Source: CAWEWH01 sp963812775 (GTDB lineage Bacteria; Pseudomonadota; Alphaproteobacteria; Rhizobiales; Beijerinckiaceae). Taken from it: a stretch of 64,000 bases of DNA. Numbering within the stretch: position 1 is the stretch's first letter; every line of letters begins with the position of its first letter. Positions 45,400-58,600 of the stretch are shown piece by piece. Where the stretch lies: assembly GCA_963812775.1 (NCBI GenBank), contig CAWEWH010000008.1:1-64000 (forward strand), in the 5' to 3' direction. The notes beneath the pieces are model-generated. The model made no database searches and was not told the DNA's origin. It was given only the letters and a program-made list of their open reading frames with translations. The translations under genes and the position numbers were made by a program.

Positions 45400-46026
45400 A
45401 TGCTCTCCCACTCGCAGCTTTGGGCCGCCATCGACGGCCTTGCCGAACGCCACGACCTCACCGCGTCCGGCCTGGCGCGCAAGGCGGGGCTCGATTCCAC
45501 CACCTTCAATCCTTCGAAGCGGGTCAGTCCGGAAGGCCGCCAGCGCTGGCCGTCGACTGAATCGGTGTCCAAGATTCTCACCGCCACCAACACGCCCATT
45601 GAGGAGTTCGTCGCTCTGATCACCAAGTCGCGCCCGCCCAAGCGCATGATCCCGTTGCTGGGCTTGGCGCAGGCCGGCAAGGGTCGCTTTTTCGACAGCG
45701 AGGGGCTGCCCAGCGGCCAGGGCTGGGACGAGGTGGCGTTTCCCGATATCGCGGACGAGCAGGCCTATGCGCTCGAGATCAGCGGCGATTCCATGCTGCC
45801 GCTCTATCGCAACGGCGACATCATCATCGTGTCGCCCAATGCCCAGACCCGGCGCGGCGACCGCGTCGTCGTGCGCATCGTCAACGGCGAGGTGACCGTC
45901 AAGGAGCTGAAGCGCAGGACCGCCAAAAACATCGAGCTGCGCGCCATCAATCCCTCGCATCAGGATCGTGTCGTGCCGGCCGCTGACGTTACCTGGATCG
46001 CCCGCGTCATCTGGTCGGCCCAATAG
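45400..46026 (+). CDS. HTH regulator with S24 (LexA/CI-like) peptidase domain
   Basis: A 208-residue protein with an N-terminal HTH-like part (MLSHSQLWAAIDGLAERHDLTASGLARKAGLDSTTFNPSKR, where GLARKAGLD is the turn region) and a C-terminal S24 domain: YALEISGDSMLPLYRNGDIIIVSP holds the nucleophile Ser in GDSM, and GDRVVVRIVNGEVTVKELKRR holds the catalytic Lys. Such proteins resemble phage CI/LexA repressors that self-cleave, and are conserved single genes in Rhizobiales. ATG 45400 matches relatives' N-termini; ATG 45370 would add ten residues. It is divergent from DUF952/pyrD. I found no perfect LexA box in the gap (GTTCTGGGGGTTGCC is only a half match). Confidence 0.85.
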   Translation: MLSHSQLWAAIDGLAERHDLTASGLARKAGLDSTTFNPSKRVSPEGRQRWPSTESVSKILTATNTPIEEFVALITKSRPPKRMIPLLGLAQAGKGRFFDSEGLPSGQGWDEVAFPDIADEQAYALEISGDSMLPLYRNGDIIIVSPNAQTRRGDRVVVRIVNGEVTVKELKRRTAKNIELRAINPSHQDRVVPAADVTWIARVIWSAQ

Positions 46027-46084
46027 CGCGATCCCGAAAAGCGAGCGCTGTTTCTGAGAGCGCATGTGACGCGGGGGCGCTGGC

Positions 46085-46243
46085 TCAACGGCGATTGACG
46101 TAGAGCCAGAACGGCACGGCGTGGAGGAGCGCGAGCGCCAGCGAGGTGGCGAGCATCGCCTCCTGCGACCTGATGCTGTGCCACAGATAAATGTTGAGGC
46201 CGACCCAGGCGATGGTAAGCGCCACGGCGACGACGTGGATCAT
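46085..46243 (-). CDS. Very small two-helix membrane protein
   Basis: A 52-residue reading frame opening MIHVVAVALTIAWVGLNIYL and closing LALALLHAVPFWLYVNRR, i.e. two hydrophobic helices around a short polar loop (WHSIRSQEAM). ATG 46243 is 67 bases downstream of the lysK stop on the same strand. Composition and codon pattern look coding, and similar mini-proteins are often missed. Function unknown. Confidence 0.55.
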   Translation of the reverse strand: MIHVVAVALTIAWVGLNIYLWHSIRSQEAMLATSLALALLHAVPFWLYVNRR

Positions 46244-46309
46244 TGCGACTCCGCTTCACGCGTGGTCGACATGGGGCGGGAGAGGCGCCGCCACAAGCGG
46301 CGCTGGCGA

Positions 46310-48031
46310 TCACACAGGGGGCTTGCGCCCGTCGAGAAACGCCTGGTGCTCGGCTATCAACGCGCCCGACAGCGCCTTGGCGATCAGCGCGCGCGTCTCG
46401 TTGATGCCGTAGACGGCGACGAAGGAGCCGAAGCGCGGGCCGCGCTCCTCGCCGAGCAGGATCTGGTAGAGCGTGTTGAACCAGGCGTTAGAAACGCCTG
46501 GCCGCTCGGGTGTCGCGCCCTTGGCCTTGGGGTCCTGGAAGCGCGGAATCGATCGCGCCACGTCATAGACCACCTCCTGGATGGCCTCGGCGCTGGCGTC
46601 TACGGGCATGGCGTAGAGCCGGGCCGACAGGGTCTCGAGCGCCGCGCGCTCCTCGGCGTCGGCGGCGCGATAGCGCTTGGCCGGCTTCACGAAGTCCTTG
46701 AAGTAGCGGATGGCGTAGCTGACGAGCGCGTCGAGCCGCGGGTGGTTCTCGGGCGACGCGCTCGGCGCATAGCGGCGGAGGAAGCCCCACAGCACGTCCT
46801 TCGACTCCGCGTTGGCCACGCCGACGAGATTGAGCAACAGCATGAACGAGATTTGCGAGCGGCCGGTATTGGTATCGATGGTCTCCGGCGCCGGCGGTTC
46901 GCCGGTATGGATGTGCCAGACGGGATTGCTGAGCCGCTGCTTCAGGTCCTGACGCTGATAGGCTTCCAGGTGGGTCTGGTATTCGTCCACGTGGCGCGGG
47001 ATCACATCGAAATAGAGCCGCTTGGCCTCACGCGGCTTCAAGTACATGAACAGCGCGAGACTCTCGGGCGTGCCGTAGCTGAGCCACTCGTCGATGGTCA
47101 GGCCGTTGCCGAGCGACTTTGAAATCTTGCGGCCCTCCTCGTCGAGGAAGAGCTCGTAGTTGAAGCCCTCGGGCGGCTCGGCGCCGAGGGCGCGGGCGAT
47201 CTGTCCGGACAGCCTGACGGAATCGATGAGATCCTTGCCGGCCATTTCATAGTCGACGCCGAGCGCCACCCAGCGCATGGCGAAATCCGGCTTCCACTGC
47301 AGCTTGGCATGGCCGCCGGTCACCGGCGTCTCGAAGCGCTCGCCGCTCGCCGGATCGCGCCACACCAAGGTGCCGGCATCGGGCTTCACCTCGTCGATGG
47401 GCACTTCCATGACGTGGCCGGTCTTGGGGTGAATGGGCAGGAACGGCGAGTAGGTCTTGGCCCGCTCCTCGCGCAGCGACGGCAGCATGATGGCCATCAC
47501 TTCCTCGAAGCGATGCAGCATGGCAAGCAGCGTCTCGTCGAAGCGGCCGGCCTTGTAGCATTCCGTCGACGATTGGAACTCGTAGTCGAATTCGAAACGG
47601 TCGAGGAAGGCCCGCAGCCGCGCATTGTTGTGATGCGCGAAGCTCTCGTGCGTGCCGAACGGATCGGGCACCTGCGTCAAGGGCTTCTTCAGGTGCTGCG
47701 TCAGCATCTCGCGATTGGGCACATTGTCGGGCACCTTGCGCAGCCCGTCCATGTCGTCCGAGAAGGCGACGAGCCGTGTCGGCACCCCGTCTTCGGTGAG
47801 CGCCCGGAAGGCATGCCGCACCATCGAGGTGCGGGCCACCTCGCCGAAGGTGCCAATGTGCGGCAGGCCGGATGGTCCGTAGCCGGTCTCGAACAGCGCC
47901 TCGCGCTTGCCCGAACGCTCGAGGCGCGCAACGAGCTTGCGCGCCTCCTCGAACGGCCAGGCTGAGGACGCCCGAGCGGCTTCCGGGAGCGAGCCGTCGG
48001 GCGACTGAGGGGCGGGGGAGGGACGGGCCAT
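46310..48031 (-). CDS. lysK: Class I lysyl-tRNA synthetase
   Basis: A 573-residue lysine--tRNA ligase of class I, with the class I signatures GPSGLPHIGTFGEV (HIGH-like, residues about 51-64) and EGRKISKSLGNGL (KMSKS-like, near residue 305). It charges tRNA-Lys in the cytoplasm. Class I LysRS is the archaeal-type enzyme that replaces class II LysS in many Alphaproteobacteria. ATG 48031 is followed by a Pro/Ser/Ala-rich leader of about 20 residues before the conserved WPFEEARKLVARLE, so an inner start is possible. It stands alone. Confidence 0.94.
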   Translation of the reverse strand: MARPSPAPQSPDGSLPEAARASSAWPFEEARKLVARLERSGKREALFETGYGPSGLPHIGTFGEVARTSMVRHAFRALTEDGVPTRLVAFSDDMDGLRKVPDNVPNREMLTQHLKKPLTQVPDPFGTHESFAHHNNARLRAFLDRFEFDYEFQSSTECYKAGRFDETLLAMLHRFEEVMAIMLPSLREERAKTYSPFLPIHPKTGHVMEVPIDEVKPDAGTLVWRDPASGERFETPVTGGHAKLQWKPDFAMRWVALGVDYEMAGKDLIDSVRLSGQIARALGAEPPEGFNYELFLDEEGRKISKSLGNGLTIDEWLSYGTPESLALFMYLKPREAKRLYFDVIPRHVDEYQTHLEAYQRQDLKQRLSNPVWHIHTGEPPAPETIDTNTGRSQISFMLLLNLVGVANAESKDVLWGFLRRYAPSASPENHPRLDALVSYAIRYFKDFVKPAKRYRAADAEERAALETLSARLYAMPVDASAEAIQEVVYDVARSIPRFQDPKAKGATPERPGVSNAWFNTLYQILLGEERGPRFGSFVAVYGINETRALIAKALSGALIAEHQAFLDGRKPPV

Positions 48032-48103
48032 TGCCGACCTATGGCGGCTGCGGGCCCAAGAATCAACGATCGATCAGCAATCGGTCACCAATCGGTCAAC
48101 GCT

Positions 48104-48961
48104 TCAGTAGAAGCTCAGCGGAAAATAGCGCAGATACAGCTCGGTATAGACGCCGTCGTCCCAGAGCTTCTGGAGCGCGTAGTCGAGGGCCCGGCGCAGT
48201 GCCTCGTCCTCGCGCCGCACGATGAAGCCGACGCCCTCGCCGAAATAGCGGATGGACAAATATGGGCCGCCCGTAAAGGCGCAGCATTCGGCCGCGTCGA
48301 CGCCGCCGAGCCAGACCGCCAGGGTCAAGCCGTCGGCGAAGAGATAGTCGATCTCGGCGCGCCGCAGCGCTGCCCGGGCGGCGGCGAAATCGAGGAAGCG
48401 TCGGCGGTCGGCCTTGGGGAAGAAGTCGCCGAGATAGGCCTCGTGCGCCGAATTGCCGACGACGCCGACGCTCCGGCCGGCGAGCGATGTCGGGCTCGGC
48501 TCCGGCAGGCTCGCCCCCTTGCGGGCGGCAAAGCGCGCCGGCATGCGGTGGTAGGGATTGGTGACCGCGAAGCGCTCGCGCAGCTGCGCCGTCGTCGGGA
48601 TGGCGGCCGCGATGGCGTCGCCGCGCCCCTCCGCCAGGGCCTCGAGCAGTGTCTCGAAGCGGCGCACCTGGATGGTGCAGGCGACGGCGAGCTTGTCGCA
48701 GGCCGCCTGGGCGAGATCGACCGAGAAGCCGGTCGGCGTGCCGTCGCCGCGCGCGAAATGCATAGGCGGATATTCATCGTCGGTGAGAAAGCGGATGACG
48801 CGCACGGCGCTGAGGTCGGGCCGCTCCGGGCGCGCGCCGGGGTCCCAGAAATTAGGGATGAAAACGTTCTCGGCCGCCCACGCCGCACCGGCGAGCACCG
48901 CCATTGCGAGCCCGATCGTGACGCGGACATTCCACAGCAACGTGATGACGGTTCGCCGCAT
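48104..48961 (-). CDS. Family 3 periplasmic solute-binding protein
   Basis: A 285-residue extracytoplasmic protein with a signal peptide (MRRTVITLLWNVRVTIGLAMAV, cleaved near AAWA-AENV). The mature part fits the amino-acid-type (family 3) binding fold: VIRFLTDDEYPPMHFARGDGTPTGFSVDLAQAACDKLAV, FETLLEALAEGRGDAIAAAIP, SLAGRSVGVVGNSAHEAYL, and FIVRREDEALRRALDYALQKLWDDGVYTELYLRYF. No permease or ATPase genes are adjacent, so it may serve a distant ABC system or act as a sensor. ATG 48961 gives the best signal peptide. Confidence 0.85.
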   Translation of the reverse strand: MRRTVITLLWNVRVTIGLAMAVLAGAAWAAENVFIPNFWDPGARPERPDLSAVRVIRFLTDDEYPPMHFARGDGTPTGFSVDLAQAACDKLAVACTIQVRRFETLLEALAEGRGDAIAAAIPTTAQLRERFAVTNPYHRMPARFAARKGASLPEPSPTSLAGRSVGVVGNSAHEAYLGDFFPKADRRRFLDFAAARAALRRAEIDYLFADGLTLAVWLGGVDAAECCAFTGGPYLSIRYFGEGVGFIVRREDEALRRALDYALQKLWDDGVYTELYLRYFPLSFY

Positions 48962-49003
48962 CGCGAACCTATGCGTCGCCCACCGGTCTTGGGTCAAGCC
49001 GCA

Positions 49004-49594
49004 CTACAGGTAGCGGCCGAGTTCCTTGACCGCCTCCTGCGGCGGCCGCTTGACGTTGAACGAACCGACGAAATTGCCGCGCTTGTCCATCAGGTAGACG
49101 AGGGCTGTGTGATCCATCGTGTAGCCGCCGTCCTTGAGCGGCACCTTGCGGGAATAGGCGCGGTAGGCCTTGGCGACGCGATCGATCTCGTCCCCGTTGC
49201 CGGTCAGGCCGACGATGTGCGGATCGAAGCTCGAGAGATAGCTCTTTAGCGCCTCGGGCGTGTCGCGCTCCGGGTCGACGGTGATGAAGGCGACGCGCAG
49301 CTTGTCGGCACTGCCGCCGAGCGCGCGCAACACCTCGGACACCTCATAGAGCGTCGTCGGACAGATTTCGGGGCAATGAGTGAAGCCGAAGAACACCAGG
49401 AATGGCGCGCCCGCGAAGTCCCTGTCGCTCACCCTGCGGCCGTCCTGGTTGGTGAGCGCGAAGGGCCCGCCGATGCCGCCGACCGATCGCTCGCCCGGCC
49501 CCGCCACGACGAAGAGCGCCGCCGTCAGCGCGACAAGGCCGACCAGGAAGGCGGCCGCCGGCAGGATCAATCGCTTCTTGTCGGTCGCGTTCAT
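49004..49594 (-). CDS. SCO1/SenC-family copper chaperone
   Basis: A 196-residue membrane-anchored thioredoxin-fold protein that helps assemble the Cu-A centre of cytochrome c oxidase. The N-terminal anchor is LILPAAAFLVGLVALTAALFVV; copper ligands are Cys-x3-Cys in GFTHCPEICPTTLYE and the distant His in TMDHTALVYLMD; ITVDPERDTPEALKSYLSSF is typical. It lies 3 bases after a 59-residue membrane protein gene. Confidence 0.93.
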   Translation of the reverse strand: MNATDKKRLILPAAAFLVGLVALTAALFVVAGPGERSVGGIGGPFALTNQDGRRVSDRDFAGAPFLVFFGFTHCPEICPTTLYEVSEVLRALGGSADKLRVAFITVDPERDTPEALKSYLSSFDPHIVGLTGNGDEIDRVAKAYRAYSRKVPLKDGGYTMDHTALVYLMDKRGNFVGSFNVKRPPQEAVKELGRYL

Positions 49595-49597
49595 GTG

Positions 49598-49777
49598 TCA
49601 GAAACAGGCCTGGACGGCGCTCACCAGATAGGCGGCGAAAACCGACTCGCTCTGCTTTGCCCACAGCAGCAGGCCGGCCAGCGCCAGCATGGTGATGCCG
49701 GCAACCGTGAGCGCCACACCCGCCCGCGACGACGGGCTCTGCGCCGCGGTTGCCGGTTCCATATGAGCGTCTGTCAT
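49598..49777 (-). CDS. Small membrane protein upstream of the SCO gene
   Basis: A 59-residue protein with a polar N-terminus (MTDAHMEPATAAQSPSSRAG) and one membrane helix (VALTVAGITMLALAGLLLWA), ending in AYLVSAVQACF. ATG 49777 and 49762 are both possible. Three bases separate its stop from the SCO start, so the two are probably co-transcribed. No family recognised; a role in copper or oxidase assembly is suggested only by position. The upstream gap to 49931 should hold divergent promoters. Confidence 0.6.
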   Translation of the reverse strand: MTDAHMEPATAAQSPSSRAGVALTVAGITMLALAGLLLWAKQSESVFAAYLVSAVQACF

Positions 49778-49930
49778 CGGGTCGCTTGGTGCGTCTTGTC
49801 CGACACAAATATAAGCGACAGCGCCGGCAAATGCGACGGCCGCCTGAGGTTGCCGGGTGGCGCCGTTCCTGCGACAACATATCCATCCCCCGAACAGCCC
49901 CTTTCGCAGGTCTGCCCGAAAGTCCGTCTC

Positions 49931-52294
<2,364 letters not shown>

Positions 52295-52390
52295 TATGGC
52301 GGCTGCGCTCACCAAAGGCGCTTGACGGCCAAGGCGATTGCCCGCCCGGCGGTCGCTGCATATGGTGCGCCCGGCAGGCAGGGACCCACC

Positions 52391-53014
52391 ATGGCGCGCA
52401 ACATCGACTACTATTTCACCGTTCTCTCTCCGTGGGCCTATATCGGCCACGTGCCGTTCATGGAGATCGCGCGTCGGCATGGCGCGCGCGTCATCTACAA
52501 GCCGGTGCCGCTCGCGGAAGTGTTTGCCGAGACCGGCGGCCTGCCGCTCCCCAAGCGTTCCCCGGTGCGCCAGCGCTACCGCTGGATGGAGCTGCAGCGC
52601 TGGCGGGCCAAGCGCGGCCTCAATTTCAACCTCAAGCCGAAAAACTGGCCGTGCGATCCCGGCCTCGCCGACCGCTTCGTCATCGCGACGGTGGCGGCCG
52701 GCCAAGATCCCGACAAGTTCTTGCGCGCCGCCTTCGCGGGCATCTGGGAGACGGACCTCAATCTCGCGGACGAGAACACCATCGCCGCGCTCGGCCGCGA
52801 CGCCGGCCTCGACGCGCCGGCGCTGCTCAGCGCCGCCAAGCAGCCAGCCGCGGCCGCCACCTATCAGAAGAACCGCGACGAGGCGATCGCGGCAGGGGCC
52901 TTCGGCTCGCCGGCCTTCGTCATCGACGGCGAGGTGTTCTGGGGCCAGGACCGGCTGGAATTCGTCGACGACATGCTGAAGAGCGGGCGCCAAGCCTACG
53001 CGGCGCTCGCCTGA
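52391..53014 (+). CDS. 2-hydroxychromene-2-carboxylate isomerase (DsbA-like), copy 1
   Basis: A 207-residue kappa-class GST/DsbA-fold enzyme. Relatives isomerise 2-hydroxychromene-2-carboxylate with glutathione in naphthalene-type degradation. Seen: IDYYFTVLSPWAYIGHVPF, with the GSH-activating Ser in the LSPWAY loop; NWPCDPGLADRFVIATVAAG; and GAFGSPAFVIDGEVFWGQDRLEFVDDML with the cis-Pro. It lies between the molybdopterin subunit and the formaldehyde-glutathione dehydrogenase, both plus strand, so a shared detoxification or aromatic-degradation role is plausible but unproven. Confidence 0.88.
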   Translation: MARNIDYYFTVLSPWAYIGHVPFMEIARRHGARVIYKPVPLAEVFAETGGLPLPKRSPVRQRYRWMELQRWRAKRGLNFNLKPKNWPCDPGLADRFVIATVAAGQDPDKFLRAAFAGIWETDLNLADENTIAALGRDAGLDAPALLSAAKQPAAAATYQKNRDEAIAAGAFGSPAFVIDGEVFWGQDRLEFVDDMLKSGRQAYAALA

Positions 53015-53044
53015 CAGCTCGGCTCCAACGACAAGGACCGCAAG

Positions 53045-54166
<1,122 letters not shown>

Positions 54167-54209
54167 GTCGCACGAGCGAACCATCCTTGGCCTGGCTCGT
54201 TGAAACGGG

Positions 54210-54635
54210 ATGACGGACATCCCGAACGTCCAGGCGCAAGCGATCCTCGCGAGCGCCTCCGACGCGGTCATCGCGGCCGACCGCGACGGCGTCATCCGCT
54301 TCTGGAATCCAGGTGCCGAGCGCATCTTCGGCTATTCGCGCCAGGAGGCGCTTGGCCAGTCCCTTGATATCATCATCCCGGAACGGCTGCGCAAGCGCCA
54401 CTGGGACGGCTACGCCCAGGTCATCGCGACGGGCAAGAGCCGCTATGGGGCGGGCGACGTTCTCGCGGTTCCGGCCGTCACCAAGGACGGCGCGGGCATC
54501 TCGGTGGAGTTCACCATCGCGCCGCTCACTGACGGGCCGCGGCTCGTCGGGCTCGTGGCCGTCATGCGCGACGTGACGGCGCGCTTCAACGAGCTGCGCG
54601 ACCTCAGGCGCAAGCTCGCGGAGGCGAAGGGTTGA
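54210..54635 (+). CDS. Stand-alone PAS-domain protein
   Basis: A 141-residue protein that is essentially one PAS domain: AILASASDAVIAADRDGVIRFWNPGAERIFGYSRQEALGQSLDIIIPERLRKRHWDGY, then VEFTIAPLTDGPRLVGLVAVMRDVTARF and a short charged helix. There is no kinase or effector domain, so it may act as a sensor partner. It starts 43 bases after frmA and converges with the DUF2231 gene. Confidence 0.88.
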   Translation: MTDIPNVQAQAILASASDAVIAADRDGVIRFWNPGAERIFGYSRQEALGQSLDIIIPERLRKRHWDGYAQVIATGKSRYGAGDVLAVPAVTKDGAGISVEFTIAPLTDGPRLVGLVAVMRDVTARFNELRDLRRKLAEAKG

Positions 54636-54642
54636 GGCCCCG

Positions 54643-55101
54643 TTAAGCCTGGTCGGAGACGCCGACCCGGTGGCGATAGACCATCTCCCAGCCCTTCCAG
54701 CCGTTGAAGAGCAGGAGCAGGACCGTGGCCAGCGACAGCCAGATCCCGTACGGGAACACGCCGGCGGCCGCGCCGGTGCGGTAGCGGATCCACCAATTGA
54801 TCAGAGCCATCACGACGGCCGCCAGGTTGCCGATCATGTGCTGCCAGGCGTCACTGAGGTTGCGGATGCGCGCCTCGCTGAAGAAGTCGGTGAAGCCGAA
54901 CAAGGCCGCCGCCAGCGCCGTGACCACGCCGGCGCCAAGCAGCCACATCGACACTGTCGCCCAAACGGCATCGGCGGTTGACCAGAACACCAGATCGGTC
55001 ACCAGGGCCGAGACCAGGAACGCGACAGGAAACGGAATAAGCATCGGGTGGATGGGATGGCCCGCGATGCTCGCGGTGCTGCGCGGATTTTCGGTCGCCA
55101 T
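54643..55101 (-). CDS. DUF2231 membrane protein
   Basis: A 152-residue inner-membrane protein with four hydrophobic helices. The family motif IAGHPIHPMLIPFPVAFLVSALVTDL is at the N-terminus, followed by ALAAALFGFTDFFSEARIRNL and NLAAVVMALINWWIRYR. DUF2231 proteins are uncharacterised; conserved His residues in the first helix resemble those of haem- or metal-binding membrane proteins. Confidence 0.9.
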   Translation of the reverse strand: MATENPRSTASIAGHPIHPMLIPFPVAFLVSALVTDLVFWSTADAVWATVSMWLLGAGVVTALAAALFGFTDFFSEARIRNLSDAWQHMIGNLAAVVMALINWWIRYRTGAAAGVFPYGIWLSLATVLLLLFNGWKGWEMVYRHRVGVSDQA

Positions 55102-55293
55102 GGCGTCCTCCTAAGGAAGGCCGGCGCCTCACGCGCGAGGCCCGGTCGCCTGTCAGATGCGATAGAGGCCGGAAGGTTCCCGCGGCCGGCCGCCGTCGTC
55201 CCAGGCAGCGGAAGGCCGAACCATCGCGGATGGCGAGCGTTCAGTTCAAAGGGCTGGCGAATGGCCCTCTTTCGGCAAGCACGGAGAACCGCG

Positions 55294-55659
55294 ATGGCAC
55301 CTTCAGCCATGGACGTTACGCCGAGGATTGCGCGCATCTGGCGCGGCCGCACCACGTCGGCGAAGGCCGACGCCTATGCGAAGTACCTCTACGAGCACGG
55401 CATCAAGCCACTCGAGGCGAAGGCGCTCGGCGTGCAGCTCTTCCGCGAGGATCGGGAGGGCGAGAGCGAATTCGTGACCGTCTCGTACTGGGAAAGCGTC
55501 GAGGCCATGTCGCGCTTTGCCGGCCGCGACCCGAGGCGCATCCATCACCTGGAGCGCGATGCCGAATTCCTGATCGAGCTGCCGAAGGCCGTGCAGATCC
55601 TCAATATCGTGGCGAGCCACGGCCACTACGAGGCGGAGCGGCGGCCGCAGGCGGCATAG
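55294..55659 (+). CDS. Small dimeric alpha/beta-barrel (ABM-like) protein
   Basis: A 121-residue protein: IARIWRGRTTSAKADAYAKYLYEHGIKPLEAKALGVQLFRED, SEFVTVSYWESVEAMSRFAGRDPRRIHHLERDAEFLIELPKAVQILNI in pieces, a pattern of the antibiotic-biosynthesis-monooxygenase ferredoxin-like fold. GGAG lies 7 bases before ATG 55294, better than the upstream starts at 55261 and 55048. No active-site motif is diagnostic. It converges with the hybrid kinase gene. Confidence 0.75.
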   Translation: MAPSAMDVTPRIARIWRGRTTSAKADAYAKYLYEHGIKPLEAKALGVQLFREDREGESEFVTVSYWESVEAMSRFAGRDPRRIHHLERDAEFLIELPKAVQILNIVASHGHYEAERRPQAA

Positions 55660-55663
55660 CTCA

Positions 55664-58600
55664 CTACTCCGCCGCAATCCGCGTCGCCCGCCATTGCGCC
55701 AAGAGTGCCCTGAGCGCCGCAGGCTTCAGCGGTTTGTTGAGCACGTGCACGCCCTTGGCGAGGGCAGCGTCGCGCACGGCGGGCGAGCGGTCGGCCGTCA
55801 ACAGGATGGCGGGCAGATCGCGCCCGAGCTTCCACCGCAGCGCGACGACGGCGTCGAGGCCGTCACCCTCGTCGAGGTGGTAGTCGGCGATGATGACATC
55901 AGGCGGCTCGGCCGCGCCGCGCAAGGCCGCCAGCGCCTCATGCGCACTCGCCGCGGCAAGAACCGTGCAGCCCCAGCCGGAGAGCAGCACGCGCATGCCC
56001 TCGACGATCGAGGGCTCGTTGTCGATGGCGAGCACGCGCAGGCCCGCCAGCGGCGCCGCGCGTGTTGGTGCGACGCTGACCGGTGGCGCGGCGGCGGGCA
56101 GTGGGGCCGCCGTTGGCAGCTCAACCGCGAAGGTCGAGCCCTTGCCGACGATCGAGCGCAGCGTCACCTCGTGATCGAGAACGCGGGCGATGCGCTCGAC
56201 GATGGAAAGGCCGAGGCCGAGCCCACGCGCCGCCTTGACGCCCTGGTCGAGGCGGCGGAATTCCTCGAACACCAGGCGCTGTTGCGAGCGCGGAATGCCG
56301 GGGCCCGTGTCCCACACCTCGATCCTGATGCGGCCGCGGCGGCGGCGGCAGCCGACCAGCACGCGGCCCTTGGGGGTGTACTTCACGGCGTTGGAGACGA
56401 GGTTCTGCAAGAGCCGGCGCAGCAGGCGCCGGTCCGAGCGGACGGTGAGCGACGACGGCACGAAGATGAGCTCGAGCTCCTTCTCGGCCGCCATGGGGCC
56501 GAAGTCGCGCTGCATCTGCCGCAACAGCTCGTCAATGCGGAAGGTGGACAGTTCCGCCTTGAGTGCTCCGGTATCGAGACGGGAAATGTCGAGGAGCGCG
56601 GTGAGGATCTCCTCCACCGCATCGAGGGAAAGGTCGATGTTCTCGGCCAAGGTCGGCTCGCCCTTGGCGCGGTCGCGCTCGACGAGCGAGGTGGCATAGA
56701 GGCGCGCGGCATTGAGCGGCTGCAGGATGTCGTGGCTGGCGGCGGCCAGGAAACGCGTCTTCGACACGTTGGCCTCCTCGGCCTCGCCCTTGGCGTGGGT
56801 CAGCGCCTCGTTGAGCTGCGTCAGCTCCTCGGTGCGCTCGGCGACGCGGCGCTCCAGCGTCTCATTGGCGCGCTCCAACGCCTCCTCGGCCTCCACCGTC
56901 TCGGTGATGTCCGTATAGGTGGTGACGAGGCCGCCGTCCGGCAGCCGGTTGGAGCGGATGTCGATGACGCGGCCGGTGGGATAGAAGCGCAGGCGCACGG
57001 GCTCGGTATGCTGCGTGAAGCTCTCGAGGCGGGACGCGATGAGCGCTTCCCGGTTGCCGGGCCCATAGGAGCCGCGCTCGGCATTGAAGGCGACGATCTC
57101 GTCGAGGCCGATGCCGACATGCACGACATCCTGCGGCAGCTCGTAGAGATCGAGAAAGGCGCGGTTCCAGGCGATCAGCCGGAATTCCTTGTCGAACACG
57201 GTGATGCCCTGGCGAGCATGATCGAGAGCGTTCTGCAAGATGTCGCGGTTGTATTGGATGGCGGCGGAGGCATCGTCGAGGAGCTTCAGGGCGGCGCGGC
57301 CGGAAACGTCGCCCCGCCGCAGCAGCAGCGACAGCACGAGGCGTGACGAGGCGGCGCCGATGGCCGAGGCCAGAAGATGCTCGGCGAAGCGCACCGCTCC
57401 GATATCGGCCTCGCGTCCGCCTTCGAACGGCATGCCGCGTTCGCGCGCGAACACGTCGAAGGCGCGGATGGCGCGATCCTCGCCGAGGTAGCGGGCAACG
57501 GTGGCCCGCAGATCCTCGAAGGTGACGGGCGACCGGCGCAACCTCAAACCCTGGGCGATAGGCGTGCGGTCGGCGGCGACGAAGACATCGGCTTGCAGCC
57601 GCTCCATCGTGTTGGGGGCGCGCAGAAACGAGAAGCCGACATAGAAGGCGACATTGAGCGACAGGCTGACGAGGACGCCGTGGCTCAAGGTCGAGAATTT
57701 GAGGCCGAACAAGGCCGTCGGCTTCAGTGCCGCGAGCCCGAAGGGGCCGAGATTGACGAGGTCGCGCCAGAAGCCATCGGCTGCGATGTTGGGCAACAGC
57801 AGCGTGTAGACCCACACCGCAAGGCCCGCCGTGAGGCCGGCGACGGCGCCGAGCGCCGTGCCGCGCCGCCACAAGAGGCCGCCGATGAAGGCGGGGGCGA
57901 TCTGGGCGATGGCCGCGAACGACAACAGGCCGATGGCGGCGAGCGCCGCGTCGGCGGCGGCACGGTAATAGATATAGGCGAGCAGGATCACCGCCACGAT
58001 GGCGACGCGCCGGACCATCAGCACGAAGCGGCCGATATCGCCCTGGCGGCCCATCTGCTGCGGCGGCGCGGCACCGCTCGACAGGCCGCGGCGGCGCAGC
58101 ACGAACGGCATGACGAGGTCGTTGGAGATCATGATGGCGAGCGCCACCGACTCGACGATGACCATGGCGGTGGCGGCCGAGAGACCGCCGATAAAGGCGA
58201 TCATCGCCATCAAGCTCGCGTTGGCCCGCAGCGGCAATTGCAGCACCGTCATGTCGCGGTCGATGCTGCCGGCCGGGAACAGTGCTTCGCCGGCAAGCGC
58301 CAGCGGAATGACGAAGAGATTGATGGCCACGAGATAGAGCGGAAACATCCAGCCGGCGCGCTTTACGTCGGCGACGTTGCGGTTCTCGACCACCGTCATG
58401 TGGAACTGGCGCGGCAAGAGCAGCGCGGCCGAGCTCGACAGCACGATCAAGGTTATGAAGCCGCCGAGCGAGGAGGTGCGCTCGAGGAACGGCGTGCTGT
58501 GCGGCGTGGCGGCAGCGCGCCCAACAAGGTCGGCGAGACCGTCGAACATATAGAAGGTGACGAAGAGCCCGACCGCCAAGAAGGCGACGAGCTTCACCAC

